This document shows, one piece after another, positions 16,910-25,424 of a stretch of DNA of 64,000 bases. Position 1 is the first letter of the stretch, and the number at the start of each line of letters is the position of its first letter. Under the pieces are notes generated by a model. It searched no databases and had not been told where the DNA came from. It saw only the letters and a list, made by a program, of their open reading frames with translations. The translations under genes and the position numbers were made by a program. Origin of the DNA: Pseudomonas sp. KBW05. Lineage in GTDB: Bacteria; Pseudomonadota; Gammaproteobacteria; Pseudomonadales; Pseudomonadaceae. The DNA lies in the NCBI RefSeq assembly GCF_003852405.1, contig NZ_QAJM01000018.1:186001-250000 (forward strand), given 5' to 3'.

Positions 16910-17575
16910 TCAAAGCTCCGCATCCCAGGCATCCATCGCCTCGCTCAAAGTCGCGTACCAATGGAGTCCACCGCTCTGCAAGGCATTTGCAACTTGCCTG
17001 TTGGTATTGCCGTCGACCCAAGTAGGGAGACTCTCTATGGCTTCTGTGAACAGACTGGCTGTAGCGACAGCGGATCGCCCCGTACTTGTAGACTGGAGGC
17101 ACACGTAGCGCACAGCAGCGCCGGTCTGCAAGCGACGCCAAGCTACCAACTCGATACAGTCCATGGCACTTACTGGAGCCTCTACTGAGGGACTCGCTTC
17201 TTGCTCTACCAGAAGGTCTGTCGCTGCCTCGAAAGGTCTCCTAGGCACTTCTGGTTTTTGGACAAGATGCTTCAACTGCTCACGTGAGGCGATTATCTGA
17301 TCTCGGAGTTCTTCAGGATCGATGGACATCCCGCCCCCCGGTGTCACCCTGAGGGTCTTCAAGGAGTTCGCCGCCAGGATGAACTCGCGTTCACGCGCTT
17401 TCTCCCACTCAGGGCGAAGGTCGGGGCTGATAAGGTTCCAGAAGCGTGTAAGCAGCAACAAAACGTTCTCCTGACCTAAAGCCCAAGGCTTAAATCCATT
17501 GGTTATGAACCATGGTATCTCAACACTACTGCGTGAATGATAGACCCGTCCCAGAATTCGCGGAATCATTCGCAT
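16910..17575 (-). CDS. Unknown 221-aa protein, last gene of the recombinase operon
   Basis: Starts at ATG 17575 or at the next ATG, 17569; either overlaps the end of the 486-aa recombinase gene. No domain recognised. The N-terminal third is basic and aromatic; the middle (about 85-125) is a charged helical linker. The overlap implies co-expression with the recombinases, so an accessory role in integration or excision is possible. It may equally be the first cargo gene. Confidence 0.6.
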   Translation of the reverse strand: MRMIPRILGRVYHSRSSVEIPWFITNGFKPWALGQENVLLLLTRFWNLISPDLRPEWEKAREREFILAANSLKTLRVTPGGGMSIDPEELRDQIIASREQLKHLVQKPEVPRRPFEAATDLLVEQEASPSVEAPVSAMDCIELVAWRRLQTGAAVRYVCLQSTSTGRSAVATASLFTEAIESLPTWVDGNTNRQVANALQSGGLHWYATLSEAMDAWDAEL

Positions 17576-19026
17576 CCAGGCAGAATTGGAGCGATTCCTT
17601 TGACCGTTTTCTCTCTTGCAAGCTCACGAGCAAAATCATCATCCCTTAAAGCCTCAAGCTTCTCCATCTCTACGTTATACTCTTGAATTGTAAGGGTAGA
17701 GCCGAGCTGGGCCCTGAGTTTACGAGAGTATTTATCGAACTGCTCCATGGCTCGAATTAGGAAAACATTGCTAACTGTAGTGCTATACCCCTCAATCTCC
17801 TTGAATGCTGCATGTACATAGCCCATGATAGTCGCAATTGATTTCTGGCCGGTATACATCTTAACTTCCTCAAGATAGCTTTCATCAGAAAGCAACCTGA
17901 CTTCAAAGTCTCCTGCGCGCCTATATCTATCCCGCTGTACAAACTCCATTACTAAGTTCGTGATAAACGAGTGGCGAAACATATGTGCGCATGCTTGCTC
18001 CTCGATGCCAGCAAACCTGCGCACTGAACCGATCTCGTTACCAAGGGATGTTTCTGAAAGCGGAGTTCCGGTTGCTGATGATACAAATACGAAACCATGA
18101 TCATTAACACTGGAGAATTTATTTCTTACAACTTTGTCTCTGTGAAACTCAATGTATGAGATCAGCTCATTGAGGAACATCTTATTTACGGGTATCTCTC
18201 TTTCCTCGCTGTCGTCGCCCTTCAGCGTGATAAACCTAAGCATAGGGTGCTTCATCTCATACGCGGTCAGGACATCTACGACCTTAAGACTCGCCACCTC
18301 TGAAAGCCTAGCCCCAGAGTTTTCCAATGTTGAGATGAATGCATGCCGCCGAATCTTGATGAACCGTGAGCCCCCCATTTCATCGACAGCGCTCCTGAGC
18401 TGGTCGACATGAACAGCAGGAATCGCATTCCGCTCGTGCCTCCTACCACCAGGTGGAAATGCGTGGTGCCAAACACTATGCACAGCATAATCACGACCAC
18501 GCTTATCTTTTTTCACTGTAACGCTTTCAGTAATCTTTATTCGCCCTCCAATCGCGACGAAATTAGGTTGCTCATAAAGCCCTCCAATATACTTTAGAAA
18601 GTCTATACATACAGTCCCAACGTCTACAACGGTGAGTGTGGCCTTCTTCTTCTCACGAAGATTTTTGGGATCTACCTCCGTACCTAGATGATGAATAAAC
18701 CGCGTAAAGTCGTTATCTGATAGATCTATAAAGTCAATGTTTGAAGCATAACAGAATCTAACCAACTGACTGATTTTTTGAGCGTACTCACCTATCGTCC
18801 CACCTTTTCTACCTGTACGCGCTAACCCTTTACGCTTCATCCTATTGGGGCGAACCGTAAGGGAAAGCATGTAGAGATTCGCGGCAAAACAGGGTGCCCC
18901 GTTTGGCCAATTGATGAATGTCAGATTGCTCGCATCCCTAGTCACGAGCTTCCCCAGTGCGTTGTGGTCAAACAACTCAAGCTCAGGAACCACTGAATAA
19001 AGCTTACGCTCAGGGAAATTACTCAC
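17566..19026 (-). CDS. Tyrosine recombinase (486 aa)
   Basis: Starts at GTG 19026, overlapping the stop of the 201-aa gene at 19019. The full set of catalytic positions of tyrosine recombinases can be placed in the second half: Arg in SGARLSEVASL, Lys in ITLKGDDSEE, H-x-x-R in HMFRHSFIT, and the Tyr in SIATIMGYVHA. The N-terminal ~170 residues would be the arm and core DNA-binding part. It probably cuts and rejoins DNA at the ends of the island. This DNA is visibly richer in A/T than the core genes. Confidence 0.88.
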   Translation of the reverse strand: MSNFPERKLYSVVPELELFDHNALGKLVTRDASNLTFINWPNGAPCFAANLYMLSLTVRPNRMKRKGLARTGRKGGTIGEYAQKISQLVRFCYASNIDFIDLSDNDFTRFIHHLGTEVDPKNLREKKKATLTVVDVGTVCIDFLKYIGGLYEQPNFVAIGGRIKITESVTVKKDKRGRDYAVHSVWHHAFPPGGRRHERNAIPAVHVDQLRSAVDEMGGSRFIKIRRHAFISTLENSGARLSEVASLKVVDVLTAYEMKHPMLRFITLKGDDSEEREIPVNKMFLNELISYIEFHRDKVVRNKFSSVNDHGFVFVSSATGTPLSETSLGNEIGSVRRFAGIEEQACAHMFRHSFITNLVMEFVQRDRYRRAGDFEVRLLSDESYLEEVKMYTGQKSIATIMGYVHAAFKEIEGYSTTVSNVFLIRAMEQFDKYSRKLRAQLGSTLTIQEYNVEMEKLEALRDDDFARELAREKTVKGIAPILPGCE

Positions 19027-19624
19027 TCCGTACTACCTTTAAAGACTGGATATTCTCGTGAGATGGAATCACGTCAAAAGGAGACTCATTAAGCGAGACT
19101 ATTGCCAACAGTGCATTTACGGCTTCGCTAGCGCTTTTATTTCTAATAGCCTCACTAGAACCATCCCTGGTTTCTTTGATTCCGGAGATAGCAGTGGAAA
19201 GCCCTTGAAGCAATCTGAAATTAGCACGGCGCAGTGCGACCACCGTACATTCTAACTCGCTATTAATTTGCTCCAGCCCATGTTTGGTCTTCTTGGTGGG
19301 CTTGTTGCCCCTTTCGGCATACGCGGCAATTGCATCCTTAGCCACGCCTCTAAGACGCTCTAGCCCTGCGAAACCGTGATGACCAAGTAATTCATCGGAT
19401 TTTTTTTTGAGGGTGTTCAGACTTGTGGAGTCGATAGCGTAATGCTGGCCAGCCAAATCGAACTTGTAAGAAAGCGAAGCCAAAGCTCCCTGATTTTTTA
19501 GAGCGGAAGTAACAACCTCATTTGAGACGTATTTTTTAACATCGGCAAGTACGTCCTCTAGCAGAACCTGTCGCGCCTTGATTGACTGATTGTGAACTTG
19601 AATTTCCGACCTAGGCTTACCCAT
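19019..19624 (-). CDS. Helical accessory protein of the recombinase operon (201 aa)
   Basis: ATG 19624 with AAAGGGGG upstream, two bases after the stop of the 695-aa gene. Mostly helical, with Lys-rich patches (SLNTLKKKSDEL, GNKPTKKTKHG). No recombinase residues. By size and position it resembles the small third protein of Tn554-like or similar recombinase groups (TnpC-like), probably binding DNA or the recombinases. That comparison is by analogy only. Confidence 0.65.
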   Translation of the reverse strand: MGKPRSEIQVHNQSIKARQVLLEDVLADVKKYVSNEVVTSALKNQGALASLSYKFDLAGQHYAIDSTSLNTLKKKSDELLGHHGFAGLERLRGVAKDAIAAYAERGNKPTKKTKHGLEQINSELECTVVALRRANFRLLQGLSTAISGIKETRDGSSEAIRNKSASEAVNALLAIVSLNESPFDVIPSHENIQSLKVVRSE

Positions 19625-19626
19625 GA

Positions 19627-21714
19627 TTACGCCCCCTTTACGTGAACAAGAATCTGCATTTCCTTGCCATAAGCACCAAGAACAAATACAGGCTCAAATT
19701 TGACAATGCCTTTACTCATCAAATGCTCTAGATGCTCCGAAAAGGATCCTTGATCTACAAGACGCACATCATCCGTTCCGAACTGCTCCTTCATCAACGC
19801 ACGTAACGATTTATAGTTATGCACATCACCAGTGAAGAAGTTCTCAGCAATGATTTGAGCTTCCGCCCCACGGAGGGATGCGCCATCTGTGGCATCTGTA
19901 ATGTACCTCCATGCATGCTCAATATCGTTATGCCCGAGAATCCAACGCAGTGTATCTATGCGTCCTTTGCCATACGCATGAAAAAATAACAAAGCCGCCA
20001 CGCGGCGCAACTGGTGTTGCCTGACATAATACCGTAGACCTACCTCATTAACTTCACTCTCGAAGTAGTCACAAAGGAAGTCGAAACAGGTATTCATGCT
20101 TGTTTTCGTGGCAGAATATAGTACCTTTCTTCCATGGAGAGAAGGAACAGAGAAAATAGTAGGAGCTTCAGCCGAGAAGCCCGCATCAATCAGCTCCTCT
20201 TGAAGCCGCACTAATTGCGCAAGCATCTGTACCGCAAGGGGATCTATAGGCCTAGCATCATACTTACGGAGACCATACGTATTTGTTGTGCTCTTTTCTC
20301 TCCTAAACATCAGCCAGGTACTCGTGGAGTCGAATGCTTGTGCTGATGGGATCTGCAAAAGCTCATCGATTCGCCGCGCCATAAGCAAACCAACAACAAA
20401 TTGAATAACACCAATATAAACATAGACAAGTTCAAGCAGGCCTACATTGGATCTTAGTCGCCCAAAATAGTCCTCTTTCGCTCCCTTGCGATTTTCAAGA
20501 CCACTACCATCGACATCACTTGTATTTCTGCAACCAAGCCCCAGCTTCGTTACGCCGTGACGCTCCAAATCACTGCCAATAATTGAAACAACCTGTTCGT
20601 CTGTTAGGCTTGTAAGCGACTTGTCATGCTCGTCACAGTATCGAGCCAACCTGCAAAACCCCTCAACTACGAGAGGGCCAAGCTCGTAATGAAACTCGAC
20701 AGCTCCTTTGAATAACTTAAAAATAGTGCCGGAAGGCACTGTCACAAAGCGACCAGGCTTGGCTAACTCTGGCGTGTAACCTTTGATTCCATCCAAGACT
20801 CGCTCACTAGGCCCTGGCATACCAAGATTTTTAAGCAGCCCCATTCCGTATAAGAAATTGTAAAACAGCCTGTACTGGGACTCAGCCATAAGACTCCCCG
20901 AACTAGAAGTAACCCTAACCCCCTCCATCTCACGTTTATAGGATTCTCCAAGCGGATAGAAACTGAGGATTTCATGCCTCGGTTTGGCCATGCCGCCACG
21001 GATCGTATTTTTGTAAATCTCGTTTGAGATACGTACGGAGTTTACCGTATAGCCAGCACCTCTATGTCCGTCGTAGTGGCCTTTATAATATAAAGCGGCC
21101 CGGATACGTGGAATATTTTCAACGGAAACATCAAGCTCGTTAGACTCGAGCTGAGTAGAACTTATCTCTAACATCGACGGATTCTCTTCCAATATGGAAG
21201 ATATCGTCGCGCCTGGGATCTCATTCAACAGGACTTGAGCATACTCACACAATTTCCCTGACCAATCATACAGCGCTTCGGCCACGGAGGATTCTGAAGA
21301 CAGCTTGTTCAGTATCCATTTCATATCGCCTTCAGACAAACCTGCCAACCCTGCACTTAAAAGTTTAAGCTCGGTCGCGTGAATTAGCAGACAGTCAATG
21401 ACACCTACCGCTGCGTGAAATTTCCTCCTTAATGTCTCAACACTTTGGGAGTTGGCCATTTCAACCAGGCTATTTCGCGTGGCGCCAATAAGGGAGTATT
21501 TAAGACCGTTCAACAGATCTAAGTTTTCGTCATCGGTAAGGTATGAATTATTGTCTAGGGCTACCTTCCAGTTGAGCAGGATAGGATCACCGTTGAAATT
21601 TACGCTCCAGATGGAGGCATTAAAATCAGTGGTTAGCCAAGAAGCCTTACGGAACGCTTCTGCCGGTGCCATGCGAGGCTCGTTGAGGAACCCAAGTTTA
21701 GATGGAGCATTCAT
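19627..21714 (-). CDS. Large tyrosine-recombinase-like protein (695 aa)
   Basis: Starts at ATG 21714 with GAGAGG seven bases upstream, just overlapping the end of the 762-aa gene. The catalytic domain is at the C-terminal side: Arg and Glu in MARRIDELLQI, a basic RREKS, H-x-x-R in RQHQLRRVAALLFF, and LGHNDIEHAWRYI with His and the nucleophile Tyr. The first ~420 residues are a long extension without recognised domains. Large recombinases of this type occur in groups of two or three that act together on one element. Confidence 0.82.
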   Translation of the reverse strand: MNAPSKLGFLNEPRMAPAEAFRKASWLTTDFNASIWSVNFNGDPILLNWKVALDNNSYLTDDENLDLLNGLKYSLIGATRNSLVEMANSQSVETLRRKFHAAVGVIDCLLIHATELKLLSAGLAGLSEGDMKWILNKLSSESSVAEALYDWSGKLCEYAQVLLNEIPGATISSILEENPSMLEISSTQLESNELDVSVENIPRIRAALYYKGHYDGHRGAGYTVNSVRISNEIYKNTIRGGMAKPRHEILSFYPLGESYKREMEGVRVTSSSGSLMAESQYRLFYNFLYGMGLLKNLGMPGPSERVLDGIKGYTPELAKPGRFVTVPSGTIFKLFKGAVEFHYELGPLVVEGFCRLARYCDEHDKSLTSLTDEQVVSIIGSDLERHGVTKLGLGCRNTSDVDGSGLENRKGAKEDYFGRLRSNVGLLELVYVYIGVIQFVVGLLMARRIDELLQIPSAQAFDSTSTWLMFRREKSTTNTYGLRKYDARPIDPLAVQMLAQLVRLQEELIDAGFSAEAPTIFSVPSLHGRKVLYSATKTSMNTCFDFLCDYFESEVNEVGLRYYVRQHQLRRVAALLFFHAYGKGRIDTLRWILGHNDIEHAWRYITDATDGASLRGAEAQIIAENFFTGDVHNYKSLRALMKEQFGTDDVRLVDQGSFSEHLEHLMSKGIVKFEPVFVLGAYGKEMQILVHVKGA

Positions 21715-23986
21715 AAACAAACCTCTCCACTGACGCTGCGCTTGCTGTTAGTGACGCCTTGTGTAGATCGCTCCGATAAGTGACATCTCGATGCTTACTG
21801 ATCTCTCCCTCAAGAAAGCCTGCGTAACTCGCCCAGTAGACTGCCTTAGCATTAACCTTCTGATTGGGTGGCGCTTGTTCAACAGCCAATTTTATCGAGA
21901 GCAGCACGCTCAAAATATCGGCAGACACTAACGCATATACAGTCCCGTCGTTCTCAAGCTTTTCATGACGACCCTCTGGATCTTGAAGATACGCAGGAAT
22001 ATCTCCAAAAGCATGATTTACTAGGAAAGTGTCCAATTCATCCACGCTTGAAAAATTGCTTGCCCGAAATAAAAACGGGCTATCTTTAAGACTATGACAA
22101 ATTAAGACCTTGTTAAATACTCGCATACGCCTTTCATGCAGGAAATCGATAATCACCTTGGGCAGATAGTGATCCATGAGGTTAGGATCGTAGCTATCAT
22201 GGCCTAAAGCCTGAGATGTAGTTTCAGCGCTATGCGTCTTAATGAATATCTCGGTTACTCTGGATGCGCGTACGGAAGACGCACTCACCATCTCCAAAAA
22301 ATTAACGAGATCATCTTCAGGCATGTCAGTATGAGGGCGGAACTGAGCTAAAAGATTATTTCTCAAATACGTACCAGGTTTAAGTGTCGACCTCGACCAC
22401 GGCGTTATGGTGCTTTTGACAGGGGGTGAAAATGCGTTGCCGCATGTAATGAATAGCTTCCTCCATGAGGGATCACCCTGTGATTTCAGATACTCACGTA
22501 GGGGCGCAGTGATCTCAATAATTTGGTCGACCAAAGCTTTAGTTTCTGAGGTTAGCGTGATTTTTTGTTCAGACCTTCCTGCCCCCTTACGATCCTTGTA
22601 CCCCACCAGCTTATATACCGACCCGTCCAGTACGTATCCAGATCTCTGCCCCTGCTTATTCCAAAGATCGAAATCACCCAAAAACTCCGACGTAATTATC
22701 GGATGCCTTAGAATAATTAGGAGCTTAAATGGCATTAGACTCCCCGTCAGAGGCATCCCCATATAGCTGGCTAAATCAGAAGCAGGAGTCTGAGAATCTT
22801 TTGTATCCACTGACAAGGAAGCGTAGTGGCTGTAAGGCTCTCCGTAGCCGTAGGTTTCGAAAATACAGCAAATATTGGGGATTATTAGTAGGTGTCCCTT
22901 CTTCCGTTTAGTCGTATCTACCAACTCCCCATGCGCAGCGAGCTGTTTACGACGAAGAACCCTACTATATAGATCTGCTATCTGAGCTTTGGCCCATCCT
23001 TCAATAATCTTCAGCCGCTTAGATATGGAAATGAATAATATCTCAATAGCTTCAGACTCAGTAACATGTAATGGCACCTCCATTACGAGCTTAACTTTTA
23101 CCTCCGCACCATCATCATTTTTTCTGACATTAGTCGACTGACCATCGATTCGCTTAGCAGGTGCTAACGGCAGTTTCCCTCCCAATGGCTCGGCCCATAC
23201 GCCTGGAAGAATGAAAATCTTCTCGACAAACCCAATATACTTATTCCAAGTCTTCATTTGTGCGTCGATATCCAGCCCCAGGGCCTCGCCACTCATGAAA
23301 AAACTTTCCCTAAAATCCCAGAAGAAATTGTAAATCATTGTCGAATCGTTAAACGTGTATTCAGGCCAGGAATCACTATTCTGACTCAGAAAACCAGCCA
23401 TCTTATTCGGCATAGTTATCTGTGTAGTTCCATACCCTGAAATATGGAGTCGTAGCTGCTCATACAAGCCGGATGTAAAGTCATGACCATGACTGTTATG
23501 AATATTGGCAAAGTGACAATACAACTTGGTGCCTTTACGGTTTTCTACAGGCCATCCAGTCCAATAATTGACTTTACACTGGTCAACCCCAAGGAGTATT
23601 TTTTTCCACTTCGTATTATATTTTTTTCTTAGTCCACTTCCACATTCTGTCGGCGGCATGGAAGGGACGTAATTACGTGCTTCGAGCAGAATGTCTTGCA
23701 GATAAACGGAAATCTTCGCGCGCGTCACGTCAGACGTGCCGACCAAATCCTGTTCGAACAGCGCTCCTTGAAAACCCGCAACGATGTGGGTCAGCTCTGA
23801 CGACGAAAGCTTCAAGAAAGACAAGGGCTGGTTGGTGATGTCACAAAAGCATTCGAGAAGCTTCAATGTCGTCGTCGACGGCACCTTCCTACGCTCAGCG
23901 CAACGCTGAAACAACTCCACCACATCAGGCGCCAGAGCTCGGAAGGGATAGGTTTCAATGGGCGATCCTTTTTTGACGATTGTCAC
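21698..23986 (-). CDS. Large divergent tyrosine-recombinase-like protein (762 aa)
   Basis: The reading frame is open back to 24157, but that part is antisense to the antiporter remnant. The start is taken as GTG 23986 (MTIVKKGSPIETYPF; weak CGGA eight bases upstream), with TTG 23992 as alternative. The C-terminal third has RASRVTEIFIKTHS followed by TSQALGHDSYDPNLMDHYLP, matching the second Arg block and the H...Y end of tyrosine recombinases. Arg and Glu of the first block may be those in ILRHPIITSEFLG. It is divergent from the other two. First gene of the operon, reading inward from the island edge. Confidence 0.78.
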   Translation of the reverse strand: MTIVKKGSPIETYPFRALAPDVVELFQRCAERRKVPSTTTLKLLECFCDITNQPLSFLKLSSSELTHIVAGFQGALFEQDLVGTSDVTRAKISVYLQDILLEARNYVPSMPPTECGSGLRKKYNTKWKKILLGVDQCKVNYWTGWPVENRKGTKLYCHFANIHNSHGHDFTSGLYEQLRLHISGYGTTQITMPNKMAGFLSQNSDSWPEYTFNDSTMIYNFFWDFRESFFMSGEALGLDIDAQMKTWNKYIGFVEKIFILPGVWAEPLGGKLPLAPAKRIDGQSTNVRKNDDGAEVKVKLVMEVPLHVTESEAIEILFISISKRLKIIEGWAKAQIADLYSRVLRRKQLAAHGELVDTTKRKKGHLLIIPNICCIFETYGYGEPYSHYASLSVDTKDSQTPASDLASYMGMPLTGSLMPFKLLIILRHPIITSEFLGDFDLWNKQGQRSGYVLDGSVYKLVGYKDRKGAGRSEQKITLTSETKALVDQIIEITAPLREYLKSQGDPSWRKLFITCGNAFSPPVKSTITPWSRSTLKPGTYLRNNLLAQFRPHTDMPEDDLVNFLEMVSASSVRASRVTEIFIKTHSAETTSQALGHDSYDPNLMDHYLPKVIIDFLHERRMRVFNKVLICHSLKDSPFLFRASNFSSVDELDTFLVNHAFGDIPAYLQDPEGRHEKLENDGTVYALVSADILSVLLSIKLAVEQAPPNQKVNAKAVYWASYAGFLEGEISKHRDVTYRSDLHKASLTASAASVERFVYECSI

Positions 23987-24054
23987 TTTCAAAATCCGTG
24001 GCGAGCTGGCTGTAATGTCTATTCTACAGGCACTCCAAATAACTGACAAAAAAA

Positions 24055-24080
24055 TGCGAATGGCAAAATTTGGGAATTGC
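24055..24080. mobile_element. Right edge of the island, in a CPA1 antiporter gene
   Basis: Homology to CPA1 antiporters begins abruptly at TGGGAATTGCTCGATGAC (24071-24088), which encodes WELLDDML. The codons just upstream (NGKI) do not continue the family sequence. Left of this point the DNA is A/T-rich and carries the recombinase operon; right of it is core DNA. The matching left edge, with the antiporter 5' part, is not in the window, so the direct repeat cannot be defined. Confidence 0.7.
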
Positions 24081-24472
24081 TCGATGACATGCTCAACGCC
24101 TTGCTGTTCGCCTTGATCGGCATGGAGTTGCTGCTGTTGCCGTTCAACTGGCTGCATGTGTTCGCCGCCAGTTTGCTCGCGATAGCCATCCTGCTCTCGC
24201 GCCTGCTGACCGTGGCACCCGCGATCCTGTTGCTACGCCGCTGGCGCACGGTGCCGCGTGGCACGATCCGCATCCTGACCTGGGGCGGCTTGCGCGGCGG
24301 GGTTTCGGTCGCGCTCGCACTGGCACTGCCGTTGGGCCCCGAGCGTGACCTGCTGCTGAGCATCACCTATATCGTGGTGTTGTCGTCGATCCTGTTGCAG
24401 GGCTTGAGCATCGGCAAGCTGGTCAAGCGCGTGACTCGGGACGAACCCCAGGCCGCGGCGGACCATCACTGA
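24071..24472 (+). pseudogene. 3' remnant of a CPA1-type Na+/H+ antiporter
   Basis: Codes for about 134 residues starting at WELLDDMLNALLFALIG, a conserved segment in the middle of CPA1/NhaP-type antiporters. It continues through TWGGLRGGVSVALALAL (the conserved GGLRG motif) to a normal C-terminus. The first two thirds of the usual ~410-430 residues are missing, cut off by the island. Its stop overlaps the end of the convergent formate/nitrite channel gene by 7 bases, as in an undisturbed arrangement. It may still be translated from ATG 24089 but could not transport. Confidence 0.85.
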
Positions 24473-25353
24473 TCCTTACGGGTCGGCTGCGGATGCCTCG
24501 GGTCCGCAGCCTGCTTGCCCGGCAGGCTGCTTTCACTGCGGATCTGCGCATGGCTGATCAGCGCAAAGATAAAGCTGCCGCCGATGATATTGCCCGCCAA
24601 GGTCGGCCCGGCGAACACCAGCCAGAAGTCCTTCCACGCCAGCTCGCCGGCAAACACCAGATAGGACACTTCCGCAGAACCAACCACGATATGGGTGAAG
24701 TCGCCCAGTGCCATCAGGTAGGTGATCAGGATGATGATCCACAGCTTGGCGCTTTCCATCGACGGGATCATCCACACCATGGTCGCGATCATCCAGCCGG
24801 AAACAATGCCCTTGGCGAACATCTGCCCGGGGTCGTTTTCCATGACCTTGCGGCCGATCTCCAGAAAAGCCAGGTCGGTCTTGGTGTCGAAGATCGGCAA
24901 GTGCAGCATCACGTAGGCCACCAGCAAGGTGCCGCACAGGTTGCCCACCAGCACCACCGTCCACAGCCGTAACAGCCGCCCGGCATTGGCCCACGTCGGT
25001 TTGCTCATCACCGGCAGCACGGCGGTCAGGGTGTTTTCGGTAAACAGCTGCTGACGTGCAAGAATCACCGCGAGGAAGCCGGCGCAGTAGCCGAAGCTGG
25101 CGATCACTTTGAATTCTTCGCCGTCCGGCAACCGCGAATTAAGCAGGCCCATGCCCATCAGCGACAGGCCCATGGTCAAGCCGGCGGCCAGCGCCGACCA
25201 CCACAACGCCGCCACATTGCGCTCCAGCTCCTGGTCACCCTGGGTACGGATGATTTCATGCAGAACCGCCGCGCGGGGCGGCTGGTTCTTGTCCACATCG
25301 GCCTGTTCTTCTTGTGACAGGTTCGGGGTCTTGCCGTCGTCTTGAGTGGCCAT
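24466..25353 (-). CDS. Formate/nitrite transporter family channel
   Basis: 295 aa with six hydrophobic segments between about residues 45 and 270. Family features include FGYCAGFLAVILARQQLFTENTL, NLCGTLLVAYV and GDFTHIVVGSAEVSY, close to the YfdC-type subgroup of the FNT family. The N-terminal ~40 residues are charged and soluble. FNT proteins are pentameric channels for small monovalent anions; the substrate of this subgroup is unsettled. It is convergent with the broken antiporter. Confidence 0.85.
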   Translation of the reverse strand: MATQDDGKTPNLSQEEQADVDKNQPPRAAVLHEIIRTQGDQELERNVAALWWSALAAGLTMGLSLMGMGLLNSRLPDGEEFKVIASFGYCAGFLAVILARQQLFTENTLTAVLPVMSKPTWANAGRLLRLWTVVLVGNLCGTLLVAYVMLHLPIFDTKTDLAFLEIGRKVMENDPGQMFAKGIVSGWMIATMVWMIPSMESAKLWIIILITYLMALGDFTHIVVGSAEVSYLVFAGELAWKDFWLVFAGPTLAGNIIGGSFIFALISHAQIRSESSLPGKQAADPRHPQPTRKDQ

Positions 25354-25424
25354 GATCTACCGGAGTCCAAGGGGTGCCTGTAGCTACGACACGCCGCGAC
25401 AGTAGCTGTTCAGTGGCCCGCCAT

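Noticed and set aside
23987-24157. N-terminal extension of the 762-aa recombinase-like protein
   Set aside because: The extra residues are antisense to the antiporter remnant, outside the island edge, and rich in Gln; a start inside the island is more sensible.
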